DNA of 64,000 bases from Acinetobacter terrestris (GCF_004331155.1 NZ_SJNZ01000015.1:31203-95202); one strand, 5' to 3'; counted from the stretch's first letter, positions 17,515 to 27,811 are shown. The notes: a model not told the origin generated them from the letters alone. Program-made: numbers and translations.

Positions 17515-18504
17515 TTAATCCTGCGCACTCAACTGAATTTTGTTTACTGGTGAATAGTGCTTTTGATTAAATACTGTTGAAATGGCATTTAATTGATTTT
17601 TTGCTGCTTTTGCGCCCGCCCGTATGGTCATTTCGCGGCCTTTGACATCAAAAATATGTGCTTTTTCTCTTAAATCAGGCTGAATCACAACATCGGCATG
17701 TTTCAGTTCTTCTCTGGCTAAATGGTTCTGCATGATATTAATATTCTGGTTAAACAGGCCCCAAACATTGCTGGTTTCGGTATGCACCGGTTGAGCCAGA
17801 ATATCGACTGCGATCACAATATCTGCGCCCAAATCACGCGCGACATTGACAGGAACCGGACTGACCAGGCCACCATCCACATATTCATCTTCACCAATTT
17901 TAGTGGGCACAAACATACTTGGAATAGACACAGAGGCACGCACTGCTTGCCCGGTGTTGCCATAATTAAAGACTACTTTTTTGCCTTCTTTTAATTCTGT
18001 CGCCACCACATACATTGGGGTTTTAAGCAATTCCAAAGGTATATTATTCACTTGCTGGTTAACGTAGTTTTCGACTTTTTTACCGTCAAAAAAACCTTTC
18101 ATATCCAGTTTTACATCACGGACATCATTGGCTTTCATATTTAAAGCAATATCACGCAATTCATTCGCGGTTTTACCGCTGGCATAAATTGAACCCACAA
18201 TACTACCGGCACTGGTACCGACAATAAAATCAGGATGAATGCCTTGTTGTTCCAATACCTGAATCACACCAATATGCGCATAGCCACGCGCACCACCACT
18301 CCCAAGAACCAAAGCGACAATCGGACGATTTTCCTGTTTTTTTAATTTTTTAAAGTCAATGCGGTCGGCATGTACTTGCGCATCTACACTTGGAGATTCA
18401 GATAAGCCAGTAGAGCCTACAGTAAGCTTGGAATGAGGAATACTTTGGCATCCCACTACACTTATTACAGCTAAAGCAATAAACCCGAATTTGATATTTA
18501 TCAT
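17515..18504 (-). CDS. Patatin-like phospholipase lipoprotein (RssA type)
   Basis: 329 aa. The lipobox I-S-V-V-G-C gives a lipidated Cys19. The patatin domain has the oxyanion loop G-S-G-G-A-R-G (68-74), nucleophile motif G-T-S-A-G (96-100, Ser98) and the catalytic Asp209 in D-G-G, so the Ser-Asp dyad is complete. It should be a membrane-anchored acyl hydrolase in the periplasm, probably on phospholipids. Asn at +2 or similar inner-membrane retention is absent (Q-S follows Cys), favouring outer-membrane location. Monocistronic, divergent from chrA. Confidence 0.9.
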   Translation of the reverse strand: MINIKFGFIALAVISVVGCQSIPHSKLTVGSTGLSESPSVDAQVHADRIDFKKLKKQENRPIVALVLGSGGARGYAHIGVIQVLEQQGIHPDFIVGTSAGSIVGSIYASGKTANELRDIALNMKANDVRDVKLDMKGFFDGKKVENYVNQQVNNIPLELLKTPMYVVATELKEGKKVVFNYGNTGQAVRASVSIPSMFVPTKIGEDEYVDGGLVSPVPVNVARDLGADIVIAVDILAQPVHTETSNVWGLFNQNINIMQNHLAREELKHADVVIQPDLREKAHIFDVKGREMTIRAGAKAAKNQLNAISTVFNQKHYSPVNKIQLSAQD

Positions 18505-18631
18505 GAACTACCCAAAGATGAATAAGCTTATCTTTTAAAAGTTGTACAGTTTAAGAACTATATGTTTTTCACACTGTAGTATTTCGTTAAACTGCCATCG
18601 AAAAATATTAGCCTTTAAAAGATTGAACTGA

Positions 18632-19852
18632 GTGAATTTGCCAATGCCATCTCTTCATTATCGCACTATTTTTCTAAATTTTTTAAAATTAGGTTGTCTG
18701 GCATTTGGTGGTCCCGCCGCACATTTGGTCTTTTTTCATCAAACCTTTGTAAAACAATTAAATTGGTTAGATGACCAGCAATATGCCCAATTGGTCGCAT
18801 TGGCACAAATTCTACCTGGACCGACCAGCAGCCAAGTCGGATTAGCCATTGGCTATATGAAAAAAGGCTATTGGGGTGCGCTACTTGCCTGGCTGGGTTT
18901 CACTTTACCTTCTGCATTACTGATGACCATGGTAGCCCTATTAGGCGAACAATTTTTCCCACTGCTTTCTTCAGCGTTTTTTCATAGTATTCAATTGATT
19001 GTTTTAGCTGTAGTGACATGGGCTTTCTGGCAAATGCTGCACAGCTTTTGTACCCAAATTTGGCAATACATTTTAATGCTCTGTTCCACCCTGTTTATTT
19101 GTACTGTTTCCCTGCCCATGAATCAAATTATTGTGATTTTTATTGCGGCATTGCTGGGCATATTCTTCGCACAAAAAAATGCACTTACAAAAGAAAATAA
19201 AGCGGAAAATTCTTCTTTAACAGATGCTATTTCTTCTACAAAAAGATCAAAAGCTTATCTTTGGTTCATAGTTTTTATTCTGCCTTTTTTTATCTTTCCA
19301 GTTCTGAACTGGCTTCATAGCGGTGTGTTTACTCAAATTTTTGAAAGCTTTTATCGCACCGCTTCGCTGGTGTTTGGCGGGGGGCATATTATGCTGCCTT
19401 TTTTACATCAGGATTTTGTTGCTACAGGTTTAATTTCAGCAGAAAAATTCGATTTAGGTTATGCCTTTGCCCAACTGATGCCAGGGCCTTTATTTAGTTT
19501 TGCCAGCTATATTGGGGCGTTAATGCCTTTAACCGCATTTCCTGTACTTAATGCAGCCATTGCAACTTTGGCTATATTCATTCCTTCCTTTCTACTAGTT
19601 TTTGGAAGCTTGCCTTACTGGTCATGGCTGATGAACCGAGCCTATATACGTCATGCTGTTGTGGGGATCAATGCAGCTGTAGTCGGTCTTCTACTGTCTA
19701 TGGTCATACAAATGGCACAGCCTTATATTGTACAACTGACTGATCTTTTATTTGTTGCAGTGATCATTGCACTACTCAAAACTAGATTACCCATTTGGTT
19801 AAGCCTAATTGGCAGCTTCTTGGGCCATCAACTTGTGCTGAGCTTTTTATAA
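18632..19852 (+). CDS. chrA: ChrA-type chromate transporter, two-domain form
   Basis: 406 aa from GTG 18632 (ATG 18644 is an equal candidate; neither has a good ribosome binding site). Two homologous halves are visible: F-L-K-L-G-C-L-A-F-G-G-P with Q-I-L-P-G-P-T-S, and Y-R-T-A-S-L-V-F-G-G-G-H with Q-L-M-P-G-P-L-F. F-G-G and P-G-P repeats define the CHR superfamily. The bidomain long-chain form exports chromate in tested bacteria; some homologues have other roles. No chrB regulator is present. Confidence 0.9.
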   Translation: MNLPMPSLHYRTIFLNFLKLGCLAFGGPAAHLVFFHQTFVKQLNWLDDQQYAQLVALAQILPGPTSSQVGLAIGYMKKGYWGALLAWLGFTLPSALLMTMVALLGEQFFPLLSSAFFHSIQLIVLAVVTWAFWQMLHSFCTQIWQYILMLCSTLFICTVSLPMNQIIVIFIAALLGIFFAQKNALTKENKAENSSLTDAISSTKRSKAYLWFIVFILPFFIFPVLNWLHSGVFTQIFESFYRTASLVFGGGHIMLPFLHQDFVATGLISAEKFDLGYAFAQLMPGPLFSFASYIGALMPLTAFPVLNAAIATLAIFIPSFLLVFGSLPYWSWLMNRAYIRHAVVGINAAVVGLLLSMVIQMAQPYIVQLTDLLFVAVIIALLKTRLPIWLSLIGSFLGHQLVLSFL

Positions 19853-19863
19853 AATTCAGGAAT

Positions 19864-19892
19864 AAAAAAGCCCCAGTTTCCTAAGGCTTTTT
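19864..19892. terminator. Bidirectional terminator between chrA and gltS
   Basis: AAAAAGCC with GGCTTTTT around a 12-base loop, between convergent genes; both strands end in a T run. Confidence 0.65.
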
Positions 19893-19908
19893 AGACATAT
19901 ATTCAGAC

Positions 19909-21156
19909 TTATACAAAAAACTTAAGAATCAGCTGAATGACGGTCGCATTAATTAAATCGACAAAGAATGCCCCACATAATGGAACAATCAAGAATGCCT
20001 TATGCGAAGGACCATACATATTGGTAATGGCCTGCATATTGGCTACGGCAGTGGGCGTTGCGCCCATACCAAAACCACAGTGCCCTGCAGAAAGTACCGC
20101 AGCATCATAGTTTTTACCCATAACGCGGAAAGTCACAAATGCCGCATAAAGTGCCATGGTTAAGGTTTGCGCACCCAGAATGACCACCAATGGGCCAGCC
20201 AAATCTGACAATTGCCATAACTTCAAAGAAAGTAAGGCCATAGCCAGATAAAGCGATAACGAGGCATTTCCGAACACATCAATTGCACGGTCGAAAATTT
20301 CAACTTTAAATACCCCTTCCAGGACATTTCGCAGAATTACACCACCAGCCAAAGTCCATACAAAGGTCGGAAGCTCAAACCAGCTGCCTTTACTATAGCC
20401 GGTCATAAATTCAGCAAAGGCCAAACATGCGGCGAACATGCCCAAAGTGGTAATCGCATTATCAGCGGTAATTAAACGCACCTGATGCGGATATTCAAAT
20501 TGAGTAAATTCAGTTGAATCGGTATCGGCATTAAGTGTTGAATCCCGGGCTGCAATTTGCTGATTAGTACGCGGCTGAGCAAGTTGATGACGGTTAATCA
20601 ACATTTTGGCCAAAGGACCGCCAATGATGCCACCAATGATCAAACCAAAAGTTGCGCTGGCCATACCCAAGGCTAAAGCACCCTGAATACCGTGTTCAAC
20701 TTCTAGAATTTCACCCCAGGCACCCGCTGTACCATGCCCACCCGTCAGGGTAATTGAACCCGCAATCAAGCCAATTAAGGGATCAATTCCCAATAAAGTC
20801 GCTAAGCTAATCCCGACAAAATCTTGCACGACAATAAATGAAGCCACACAAACCAGGAAAACCACCAGCCCCATGCCACCCTCTCTTAACTTGGCAAAGT
20901 TTGCACTTAAACCAATAGAGGCAAAGAAAATCAGCATAAAGCTGGTCTGTAATTCAGTACTTGTGGAGATACTGAGACCCCAAATATTGTGCACAAATAG
21001 TGAAACAATCGCAGCGACCAAGCCGCCCGCCACGGGTTCGGGAATATTGTAGCGCCTTAAAAAATCAATTTTATTGACAAGAAACCGTCCTAATAAAAGA
21101 ACGATTACCGCTGCAATGAGCGTATAAAAGGCATTAAAAGTAAATTCCATCATCAT
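19909..21156 (-). CDS. gltS: Sodium/glutamate symporter GltS
   Basis: 415 aa, about ten to twelve helices in two halves. Family features include R-Y-N-I-P-E-P-V-A-G-G-L near the N terminus, T-G-G-H-G-T-A-G-A-W-G in the middle, and C-G-F-G-M-G-A-T-P-T-A-V-A-N-M in the second half; the G-G-H-G-T and G-M-G-A-T-P re-entrant loops are the ESS-family substrate and sodium sites. It imports glutamate with Na+ across the inner membrane. The frame begins with three Met codons, so the exact start may shift by a few residues. Confidence 0.93.
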   Translation of the reverse strand: MMMEFTFNAFYTLIAAVIVLLLGRFLVNKIDFLRRYNIPEPVAGGLVAAIVSLFVHNIWGLSISTSTELQTSFMLIFFASIGLSANFAKLREGGMGLVVFLVCVASFIVVQDFVGISLATLLGIDPLIGLIAGSITLTGGHGTAGAWGEILEVEHGIQGALALGMASATFGLIIGGIIGGPLAKMLINRHQLAQPRTNQQIAARDSTLNADTDSTEFTQFEYPHQVRLITADNAITTLGMFAACLAFAEFMTGYSKGSWFELPTFVWTLAGGVILRNVLEGVFKVEIFDRAIDVFGNASLSLYLAMALLSLKLWQLSDLAGPLVVILGAQTLTMALYAAFVTFRVMGKNYDAAVLSAGHCGFGMGATPTAVANMQAITNMYGPSHKAFLIVPLCGAFFVDLINATVIQLILKFFV

Positions 21157-21737
21157 TGTCCATAAAATGGTTGGATTCTTTTTGTTCTATAGCCTTTTTA
21201 TTTTCTTGAAACAAAAAAGCTCAAGAACCATTTGATAAAAATCAAATGAAATAAAAGCTGTACAACAAAAAGGAATAAAGAAAATTCATTTTTGATGAAA
21301 CTACGGACAAGGAGATCATTCTTTCATATAGATGAAAAATATCAAAAAAGACGATGCAAGTTATTATATTCTTGGAATTCAATAAAAGAACATTTCCTTA
21401 AATCCCTACTAACCCGCTTACTCATGAGAGATCGTCTCAATTAAAGCTTCTAGTCCATATCATGCTGATTTCTGCAGGATATGCAGAAATAAAACAATTC
21501 ATTTTTAGCAATGATAATGCTATCACGCCAGGCAATGTTCAAAAAAGCGTATATTATCCAGATTTGGTGATTAATGTCTCTATTTATTTACAATTTTGCC
21601 TATGACTAAAAATCAGGTTTTTCACAGTTTAATTTTTTAAATAAATAGCTTTCATAAATAATAATTCATATTGTCAAACTAGAAATAAAAAAGAGACGAA
21701 TAAATCGCCTCTTTTTTTCAAATTTCTAGTTTTTTAA
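21157..21737. other. Intergenic region between gltS and the porin gene
   Basis: No gene is recognised. It contains the promoter side of gltS, a 9-bp perfect inverted repeat ATTTCTGCA/TGCAGAAAT at 21468-21490, and the porin terminator at its right end. Confidence 0.45.
21677..21731 (-). terminator. Porin gene terminator inside a longer inverted repeat
   Basis: Core AAAAGAG(A)CGA with TCG(C)CTCTTTT, one mismatch, with T runs on both sides. Outer arms AAACTAGAAAT and ATTTCTAGTTT extend the pairing around it. Confidence 0.75.
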
Positions 21738-23099
21738 TTAGAAATTATATTTTGCCATTAAGCCGACACGGTTATCTTTATATGAATCACCTGCAAATGT
21801 TTCACGCTTACCGTTAACATATTCAACACCTAGGTCAATCGGTGCAGCGGGTGAATAGATAAAGTTAATCCAAGCTTGTTGAACTTCTTCATTAGCTGCA
21901 CGATAAAGTTTTGCATAATCAGTACCATCATCGGCAAACTGTGCGCCATACGCTAAAGTTGAACGTAATTTAGGCGAGAATTTATATGTCGCACCGACTT
22001 GAACCGCATTAAATTCATTCTGCTCTATATCGCCATTAACTGGGTTTAAATAGAAAGCAGAGTTGCTACCATATAAGTAATTGCTGTTACCCACAACATG
22101 TGAAACATCAGCTGAAACTTTTAATGGCTCAGATACTTGATAATTTACCCCAGCTGCCAAACCCCAACCCATTTTATCATCATCACTCGTTTCAGATTTA
22201 TAGTGCTCAAGTAACGCACGACCTGAAACGGCGCCTTTTCCATCAGCAAAACTTTGCGTTAATTTAGCTGTTAATACAGGCAAGTTATATTTAACACCAG
22301 AACTTACATCTTCATCAGTTGTCTTTGTACCAGTGACAGCACCTGTAGTATCTCGAATTTCCGTAACAGTGCGTTTAAAAGCTGTTGCAGAACTATTACC
22401 CTCTTCAGCAGAGAAGAACAATTGCGTTGCAGGAGAGAGTTTTAGACCATAACGTACTTGTGGAATACGCGCTGTACCACCACCGATGTTGGTACCAAAA
22501 TCAATCATTTCTGGTGCATGATTCGACAGGAAGTTAGATGTGGTTTGACCGAACAACCAGTCGTTATAGGTTAAATAAGCATGACGAATACGCAAGGCTT
22601 CATTGGTGCCAGCAAAGTCAACCTCAACTTTACCGCCGACTTTAGCATCACCTACTGGTGTATTAAAATCCAAGCCTAAACGGGTCGTTTTACCCGTTGC
22701 ACGTAATTTATCTTGTGTTTTACCATCGCTAGTATGAACTGAGTTAAAGTCGTTATCTGCACCTTCAATAATGTAGTTCGCATCACCACGAACGAAACCA
22801 TATAGGTTTACACTTGAACCTGCTTTAGTTTTAAGGCCTGTGAATGCTGATTCAGGTTTAGCTGCTGGTGCTGCTGCAAGTTGTACAGGCTGCGCTTTAA
22901 CTTGTTCAATTTGAGTTTGCTGCTGTTGTTGAACTTGATGTTGCTGTTGAATTAAAGATTTTAATGTTTCAACTTCTTGACGTAGTTCTTGAATTTGTTG
23001 TTGCTCAGTTTTACCTGCGTGCGCTGTGCTTACCATTACAGCTGTAACTGCCAATGCTAAACTTTTAGCCATAAATTTACCGTTGAGTAAGCGACTCAT
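21738..23099 (-). CDS. dcaP: DcaP-like trimeric outer-membrane porin
   Basis: 453 aa from ATG 23099, chosen because TTGGAGAT lies just upstream; a longer frame to 23135 is unlikely. Signal peptide 1-28 (cleavage at A-H-A). A Gln-rich coiled coil (E-L-R-Q-E-V-E-T-L-K-S-L) precedes the barrel, as in DcaP where it projects into the periplasm and trimerises. The barrel runs from about 85 to the terminal Phe (K-Y-N-F), the outer-membrane assembly signal. DcaP of A. baumannii passes dicarboxylates and anionic beta-lactamase inhibitors; here substrate choice is inferred. Confidence 0.88.
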   Translation of the reverse strand: MSRLLNGKFMAKSLALAVTAVMVSTAHAGKTEQQQIQELRQEVETLKSLIQQQHQVQQQQQTQIEQVKAQPVQLAAAPAAKPESAFTGLKTKAGSSVNLYGFVRGDANYIIEGADNDFNSVHTSDGKTQDKLRATGKTTRLGLDFNTPVGDAKVGGKVEVDFAGTNEALRIRHAYLTYNDWLFGQTTSNFLSNHAPEMIDFGTNIGGGTARIPQVRYGLKLSPATQLFFSAEEGNSSATAFKRTVTEIRDTTGAVTGTKTTDEDVSSGVKYNLPVLTAKLTQSFADGKGAVSGRALLEHYKSETSDDDKMGWGLAAGVNYQVSEPLKVSADVSHVVGNSNYLYGSNSAFYLNPVNGDIEQNEFNAVQVGATYKFSPKLRSTLAYGAQFADDGTDYAKLYRAANEEVQQAWINFIYSPAAPIDLGVEYVNGKRETFAGDSYKDNRVGLMAKYNF

Positions 23100-23487
23100 T
23101 CTTATCTCCAATTTAAATATTTCGCATCCGTGCATAACTGACCCTTAAAAACTCAACAAATCAATGAAAAAGTCATGATTCAAAATTTTAAAAAGCTTCA
23201 AAAATCATTGCATTTTCTGCTTATCAGTACAGTGAAAAAAGCTTAACGTATTATGAAAGTACAACATATGTAAACCATATGTAGCCAACAATCTATCAAG
23301 TTCTTCGCTTGATTAAAATCGGTTTTCTTGAACAATGATTAAAAAACCATCTTATTTTTAATTTTTTTTTGAAAATAATGAATACATTCTTTAGCTTAGC
23401 GAAAATTCACACAAAGTCTTATGCATAAATATTAGACTAATGTATATAGTAATAAGCGCTAAAAAACTCATTTCAAAAGGAATTTTT
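23100..23487. other. Divergent promoter region of the porin and nitroreductase genes
   Basis: Contains CATATGTA twice in direct orientation, 11 bp apart (23265-23272 and 23276-23283), each with a palindromic CATATG core, i.e. one helical turn apart. That is a plausible regulator site for the porin, about 165 bp upstream of its start. Otherwise AT-rich. Confidence 0.45.
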
Positions 23488-24195
23488 ATGAATTTGCAAC
23501 AGGTTCATCATGTTGATGATGCGATTACTTCACGCCATTCCGTACGTGCTTTTTTAAATAAGGCAGTTGAGCCGCAGATCATTAAAGACATTTTAACTGT
23601 GGCAAGTCGGGCACCCTCCGGAACCAATACACAACCCTGGAAAGTGTATGTGGTGACGGGAAAAAAACGTGATGAAATGGTTGAACGGGTATGTAGAGCA
23701 CAAATCGAACTGGCGAATAAGCCAGAACTGGCCAGCCAATATCAAGAAACTTTTGCCTATTATCCAGAAACCTGGATTTCACCTTTTATCGAGCGTCGCC
23801 GTGAAAATGGCTGGGGTTTATATGGTTTATTAAATATTCAAAAAGGTGACAAAGAAAAAATGGCGCGTCAGCAACTGCGTAATTTCCAGTTATTCGATGC
23901 GCCTGTTGCTCTCTATTTTACCGTGAATAAGGCCATGGGGATTGGCGCTAAAATGGATATTGCCATGATGATTCAAAATGTCATGGTCGCCGCTAAAGCC
24001 CGTGGTCTGGATACCTGCCCTCAAGCCGCCTGGAATCATTTTCACCGCATTGTACTGGATGTACTGAATGCTCCTGAAGATGAAGAACTGGTGTGTGCCA
24101 TTGCATTAGGTTATGCCGATCCCAACGATATCATCAATACTTTTATCACTCCGCGTCTAGCCGTTGAAGAATTTACCGTGTTCCTGGATGAATGA
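23488..24195 (+). CDS. Nitroreductase family FMN oxidoreductase
   Basis: 235 aa from ATG 23488 behind AAAAGGAA; a frame extends to 23440 but lacks a ribosome binding site. The FMN-binding R-H-S-V-R-A-F near the N terminus and A-S-R-A-P-S-G-T-N-T-Q-P-W define the family; the C-terminal A-L-G-Y-A-D-P matches the nitrobenzoate-reductase/NfnB-like branch. The enzymes reduce nitroaromatics or quinones with NAD(P)H. No regulatory partner is adjacent. Confidence 0.9.
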   Translation: MNLQQVHHVDDAITSRHSVRAFLNKAVEPQIIKDILTVASRAPSGTNTQPWKVYVVTGKKRDEMVERVCRAQIELANKPELASQYQETFAYYPETWISPFIERRRENGWGLYGLLNIQKGDKEKMARQQLRNFQLFDAPVALYFTVNKAMGIGAKMDIAMMIQNVMVAAKARGLDTCPQAAWNHFHRIVLDVLNAPEDEELVCAIALGYADPNDIINTFITPRLAVEEFTVFLDE

Positions 24196-24225
24196 ATGAA
24201 TAGATTTATTCAATCTAAAAACAAC

Positions 24226-24254
24226 AAAGAGACCTGAATACAGGTCTCTTTTTC
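24226..24254. terminator. Bidirectional terminator, nitroreductase and Bcr/CflA genes
   Basis: AAAGAGACCTG, loop AATA, CAGGTCTCTTT then TTT: an 11-bp perfect stem between convergent genes. Confidence 0.92.
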
Positions 24255-24282
24255 TTTCTATTTTTACTTTAGTTTTTCAAGA

Positions 24283-25500
24283 TTAACTGTGCTGTCGCTC
24301 ATGAGGTGCAGGCGGATTTAATTGCTTGATCGCAAGCAGAGTCACAGCTACAAACGCGAGCATCACCAGAGCCATGTTCAAAAGTGCATTCCAAATCAGA
24401 AAATTCAGGATCACGCCACCCAATAAACCACAGGCAAACTGCATGCTGCCCATAATGGCACTGGCGGTTCCTGCGCGCGAACCTTGTTCCGACATTGCCA
24501 AAGCCATGGCATTGGGTCCAGTAAAGCCAATTCCTGCCACCGCCAGAAACATGCCTGAAAGCACCATCCAAAGTGGGATCTGGCCCATTAAACCGGCAAT
24601 AAATAAAATAGCTGCGCCGATTAGCTGAATTGTGCCGCCTATCTTTAAACGGCCAAGTACTGAAAATTGATGCGCCAGTTTTTTATTTAGCGTAGAGAAC
24701 AACATAATACCAAAGGCATTGATACCGAAGGCATAAGCGAATTGCTGCTGATTCAAGCCATAATCGTCCATCAATACCGAAGCCGATGAACTGATATAGC
24801 AGAACAGCACGCCACCAGAAAAACAGCCGGCCAGCATTGGCCATCTAAAACTACGATCGGTAAAAATTACAGCATACAAACTGCCTACCTGATTTATATT
24901 CAATTTTAAACGGCGTTCAGGCGCCAGGCTTTCTTTAAAGAAAAAGTGTACGCATAACAAGCAAATCACGCCCATCAGGGTTAAAAAAACAAACACCGCA
25001 TGCCAAGTAAAGAACCTCAACACCATTGCACCCAGGCTTGGCGCAATAATCGGTGCAATTCCCATCACAATCATCATACTGGCAAAGGCCTGTGCGGAAG
25101 CTTGCATATCTAGACGGTCACGAATGGCAGCTCGGGCAATAACGACGCCAACACAGCCGCCAACCGCCTGTAAAATACGTGCTGCAATCAAGCTCCATTC
25201 ACTGGTAGCAAAAACACAGAGCATACTTGCCACGATATAGAGCAGCAAACCAAAATAGAGTGGCTTCTTACGGCCAATCCGATCGCTCAACGGACCATAA
25301 ATCAGTTGTCCCAATGCCAAACCTAAAAAGTATGCAGGTAAAGTATTGGCCACCATTTGTGTACTTACCCCAAAGTCACTGGCCATTTGTGGCAATGCCG
25401 GCAAGTACATATCGATGGAAAGTGGACCCAATGAAGTCAGTAAGGCCAGCAGCATGATCCATGCCGTAGAATATTGTTGAGTAGACTGTTGTTCAGACAT
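24283..25500 (-). CDS. Bcr/CflA family multidrug efflux MFS transporter
   Basis: 405 aa with 12 helices. The start region S-L-G-P-L-S-I-D-M-Y-L-P-A-L-P-Q-M is diagnostic for the Bcr/CflA (DHA1) group, and motif A G-P-L-S-D-R-I-G-R-K-K is intact. Members export bicyclomycin, chloramphenicol, sulfonamides or dipeptides by proton antiport. ATG 25500 follows a short leader. Divergent from yccS. The actual substrate is unknown. Confidence 0.92.
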   Translation of the reverse strand: MSEQQSTQQYSTAWIMLLALLTSLGPLSIDMYLPALPQMASDFGVSTQMVANTLPAYFLGLALGQLIYGPLSDRIGRKKPLYFGLLLYIVASMLCVFATSEWSLIAARILQAVGGCVGVVIARAAIRDRLDMQASAQAFASMMIVMGIAPIIAPSLGAMVLRFFTWHAVFVFLTLMGVICLLCVHFFFKESLAPERRLKLNINQVGSLYAVIFTDRSFRWPMLAGCFSGGVLFCYISSSASVLMDDYGLNQQQFAYAFGINAFGIMLFSTLNKKLAHQFSVLGRLKIGGTIQLIGAAILFIAGLMGQIPLWMVLSGMFLAVAGIGFTGPNAMALAMSEQGSRAGTASAIMGSMQFACGLLGGVILNFLIWNALLNMALVMLAFVAVTLLAIKQLNPPAPHERQHS

Positions 25501-25636
25501 ATCGATATTTAATTTTTAAATGACTGCTTTGAAGACAAGCTTACACTGTACATAGTATTATTTCCCAGAATTGAGAGTGAAAAATCACATAATTCAACAC
25601 CACAATGCACAGATCACCTTGCGGTAGGAACCAACT

Positions 25637-27811
25637 TTGAAATCTTGGCTGACGCGGCTTAAACAAGCGACGTATAACACCACCTTTATGTATAACCTGC
25701 GCATGATTATTGCATTTGCAGGTACGGCTTTTGTGCCCTATTTTATGGGTTATCAAATTGCGACTATACCTTTAACACTCGGCGTTGTGGCCGCAGGTTT
25801 AAGTGATATTGATGACCGATTCTCGGTCCGTATCATGAACCTGATTTATACCTATATCGGTTTCTTTATTACAGCCTGCTCTGTTTATTTCTTGTTTCCT
25901 TATCCGATTTTATTTGCCTTGGGCTTGATTGTTTCCTGTATTGGCTGGATTCTGCTCGGCTCCTTGGGACGTCGTTATGCCACCATTTCCTATGGCTGTC
26001 TGGTGATTTCAGTTTACTCGATGCTGGGAGTTGAACTGTTTGACAACTGGTATAGCCAACCCCTGCTGCTGGTTGCAGGTGCCGCATGGTATGGCCTGAT
26101 TTCAACCATCAGTTTCTTGTTATTTCCAGTTCGCCAGGTTCAAGACAAATTGTCGCAGTGTTATTCATCCTTGGGCGATTTTCTGTTTGCAAAATCCAAC
26201 CTGTTTGATGTCGACATGACCCCAAGCAGTTATCAGCAAAGCATGATTGAACTGTCTTTGGAAAATGGTAAGCTGGTCGGCATTTTCAATGAAATGAAAA
26301 CGGCACTGTTGACCCGTTTAAAGGGTGACCGTGGGCAAAAAGATACCCGTCGCAGCCTACAATATTATTTTGTTGCGCAAGATATTCATGAACGCGCCGA
26401 TTCAGCGCATATTGACTATCAAAAACTGGTTAAAATTTTTGAACATAGTGATATTTTATTTCGCTTCCAGCGCATTTTATTTATTCAGGCCAAAGCCTGT
26501 AAAGATTTAAGTTACAGTATTTTGCACCGTGAAACCTATCAGCATAACAAGCGCTTTAAGCCTGCTTTTGCCAATTTAAAACTCTCTTTAGAAAAGTTAC
26601 GCGCTGAACAGCAATATGACCAAGTCTGGATCAATGCCCTGTTCTCGCTGTATCAAAATTTAAAGTCAATTGATGCGCAACTACGCAACGTCGAAACAGA
26701 ACGTCATATCAAATTTGATAAAGCCAAACATATTGAACACCAGCTAAAAGATGATGACTTAAAAGGCTGGGATGATATGGTAATTCGTATCAAACAGCAT
26801 TTAACCCCGGAATCTGTACTGTTTAGGCATGCGATCCGGGTCTCGATTGTCTTGCTGATTGGCTATATTTTTGTTCAAGTGACCAATATTGAATACGGTT
26901 ACTGGATTTTACTGACCGCTCTTTTTGTCAGCCAGCCCAACTTTAATGCCACCAAACGCCGTTTACGTCTGCGTATTGTCGGCACTTTGGTCGGTATTAT
27001 TCTGGGTTATGCCATTTTGTACTTTATTCCGTCGATTGAAGGACAATTATTATTATTGGTATTAAGTGGCGTACTGTTCTTTGAATTGCGCAGTAAACAA
27101 TATGCACAAGCCACCGCCTTTATTACCATTCTTGCACTAATCAACTTTAATCTGGATGGCATGGGCTTTGAAGCAGCATTACCCCGCATGATTGATACGG
27201 TCATTGGCTGTGCCTTGGCATGGTTTGGGGTCAGTTTTATTTTCCCAGACTGGAAATTCCGTCGCCTGTCACGCACCATCAATCGCTCTCTTACTGCTCA
27301 ATGTGAATACCTAGCAGAAGTTATTGAACACTATAAACAAGGTCGTAATCACGGTTTGAAATATCGTGTGGTGCGTCGTGCCGCACATAATAATGATGCC
27401 GAAGTTGCATCACTCATTTCAACTTTAGCCACAGAGCCGGATTTCGATCCGACCCAAAAAGCCCTGGCCTTTGAATTCTTATGTTTGAATCACACCCTGC
27501 TCAGCTATATTGCTGCGCTTGGTGCACATCGTGAAAAAATACAGGATCAAGAAGTGTTAAAGCTTTTGGATTTGGCTTTAGAAGATATTCAAGGTTCTTT
27601 ATTGAAAGATGAAGTTCCCGATCTGACCGCACAAAATATGCTGAACACGATTCGTCAACGCTTAAGCCAAAATAATGAAGATGACCAGAAACCGCTGATT
27701 GTTTTGCAGCAACTCTCTTTGATGTTAAGTATTCTGAATCAACTCAGCCGCTTAAAGCAAAGTTTGAGCCATGACCATGATGAGAAAGCCACCGAATTGG
27801 CCTCATTATAA
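25637..27811 (+). CDS. yccS: YccS-like FUSC family inner-membrane protein
   Basis: 724 aa, starting at TTG 25637 behind GGTAGGAA. Two sets of about five to six helices (roughly 20-160 and 395-520) are separated by a large cytoplasmic helical domain (about 165-390), and a second soluble domain forms the C terminus; this is the YccS/YhfK layout of the fusaric acid resistance (FUSC) superfamily. Functions are poorly known; relatives are aromatic acid exporters. TTG as start may keep expression low. No adaptor protein gene is next to it. Confidence 0.87.
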   Translation: MKSWLTRLKQATYNTTFMYNLRMIIAFAGTAFVPYFMGYQIATIPLTLGVVAAGLSDIDDRFSVRIMNLIYTYIGFFITACSVYFLFPYPILFALGLIVSCIGWILLGSLGRRYATISYGCLVISVYSMLGVELFDNWYSQPLLLVAGAAWYGLISTISFLLFPVRQVQDKLSQCYSSLGDFLFAKSNLFDVDMTPSSYQQSMIELSLENGKLVGIFNEMKTALLTRLKGDRGQKDTRRSLQYYFVAQDIHERADSAHIDYQKLVKIFEHSDILFRFQRILFIQAKACKDLSYSILHRETYQHNKRFKPAFANLKLSLEKLRAEQQYDQVWINALFSLYQNLKSIDAQLRNVETERHIKFDKAKHIEHQLKDDDLKGWDDMVIRIKQHLTPESVLFRHAIRVSIVLLIGYIFVQVTNIEYGYWILLTALFVSQPNFNATKRRLRLRIVGTLVGIILGYAILYFIPSIEGQLLLLVLSGVLFFELRSKQYAQATAFITILALINFNLDGMGFEAALPRMIDTVIGCALAWFGVSFIFPDWKFRRLSRTINRSLTAQCEYLAEVIEHYKQGRNHGLKYRVVRRAAHNNDAEVASLISTLATEPDFDPTQKALAFEFLCLNHTLLSYIAALGAHREKIQDQEVLKLLDLALEDIQGSLLKDEVPDLTAQNMLNTIRQRLSQNNEDDQKPLIVLQQLSLMLSILNQLSRLKQSLSHDHDEKATELASL

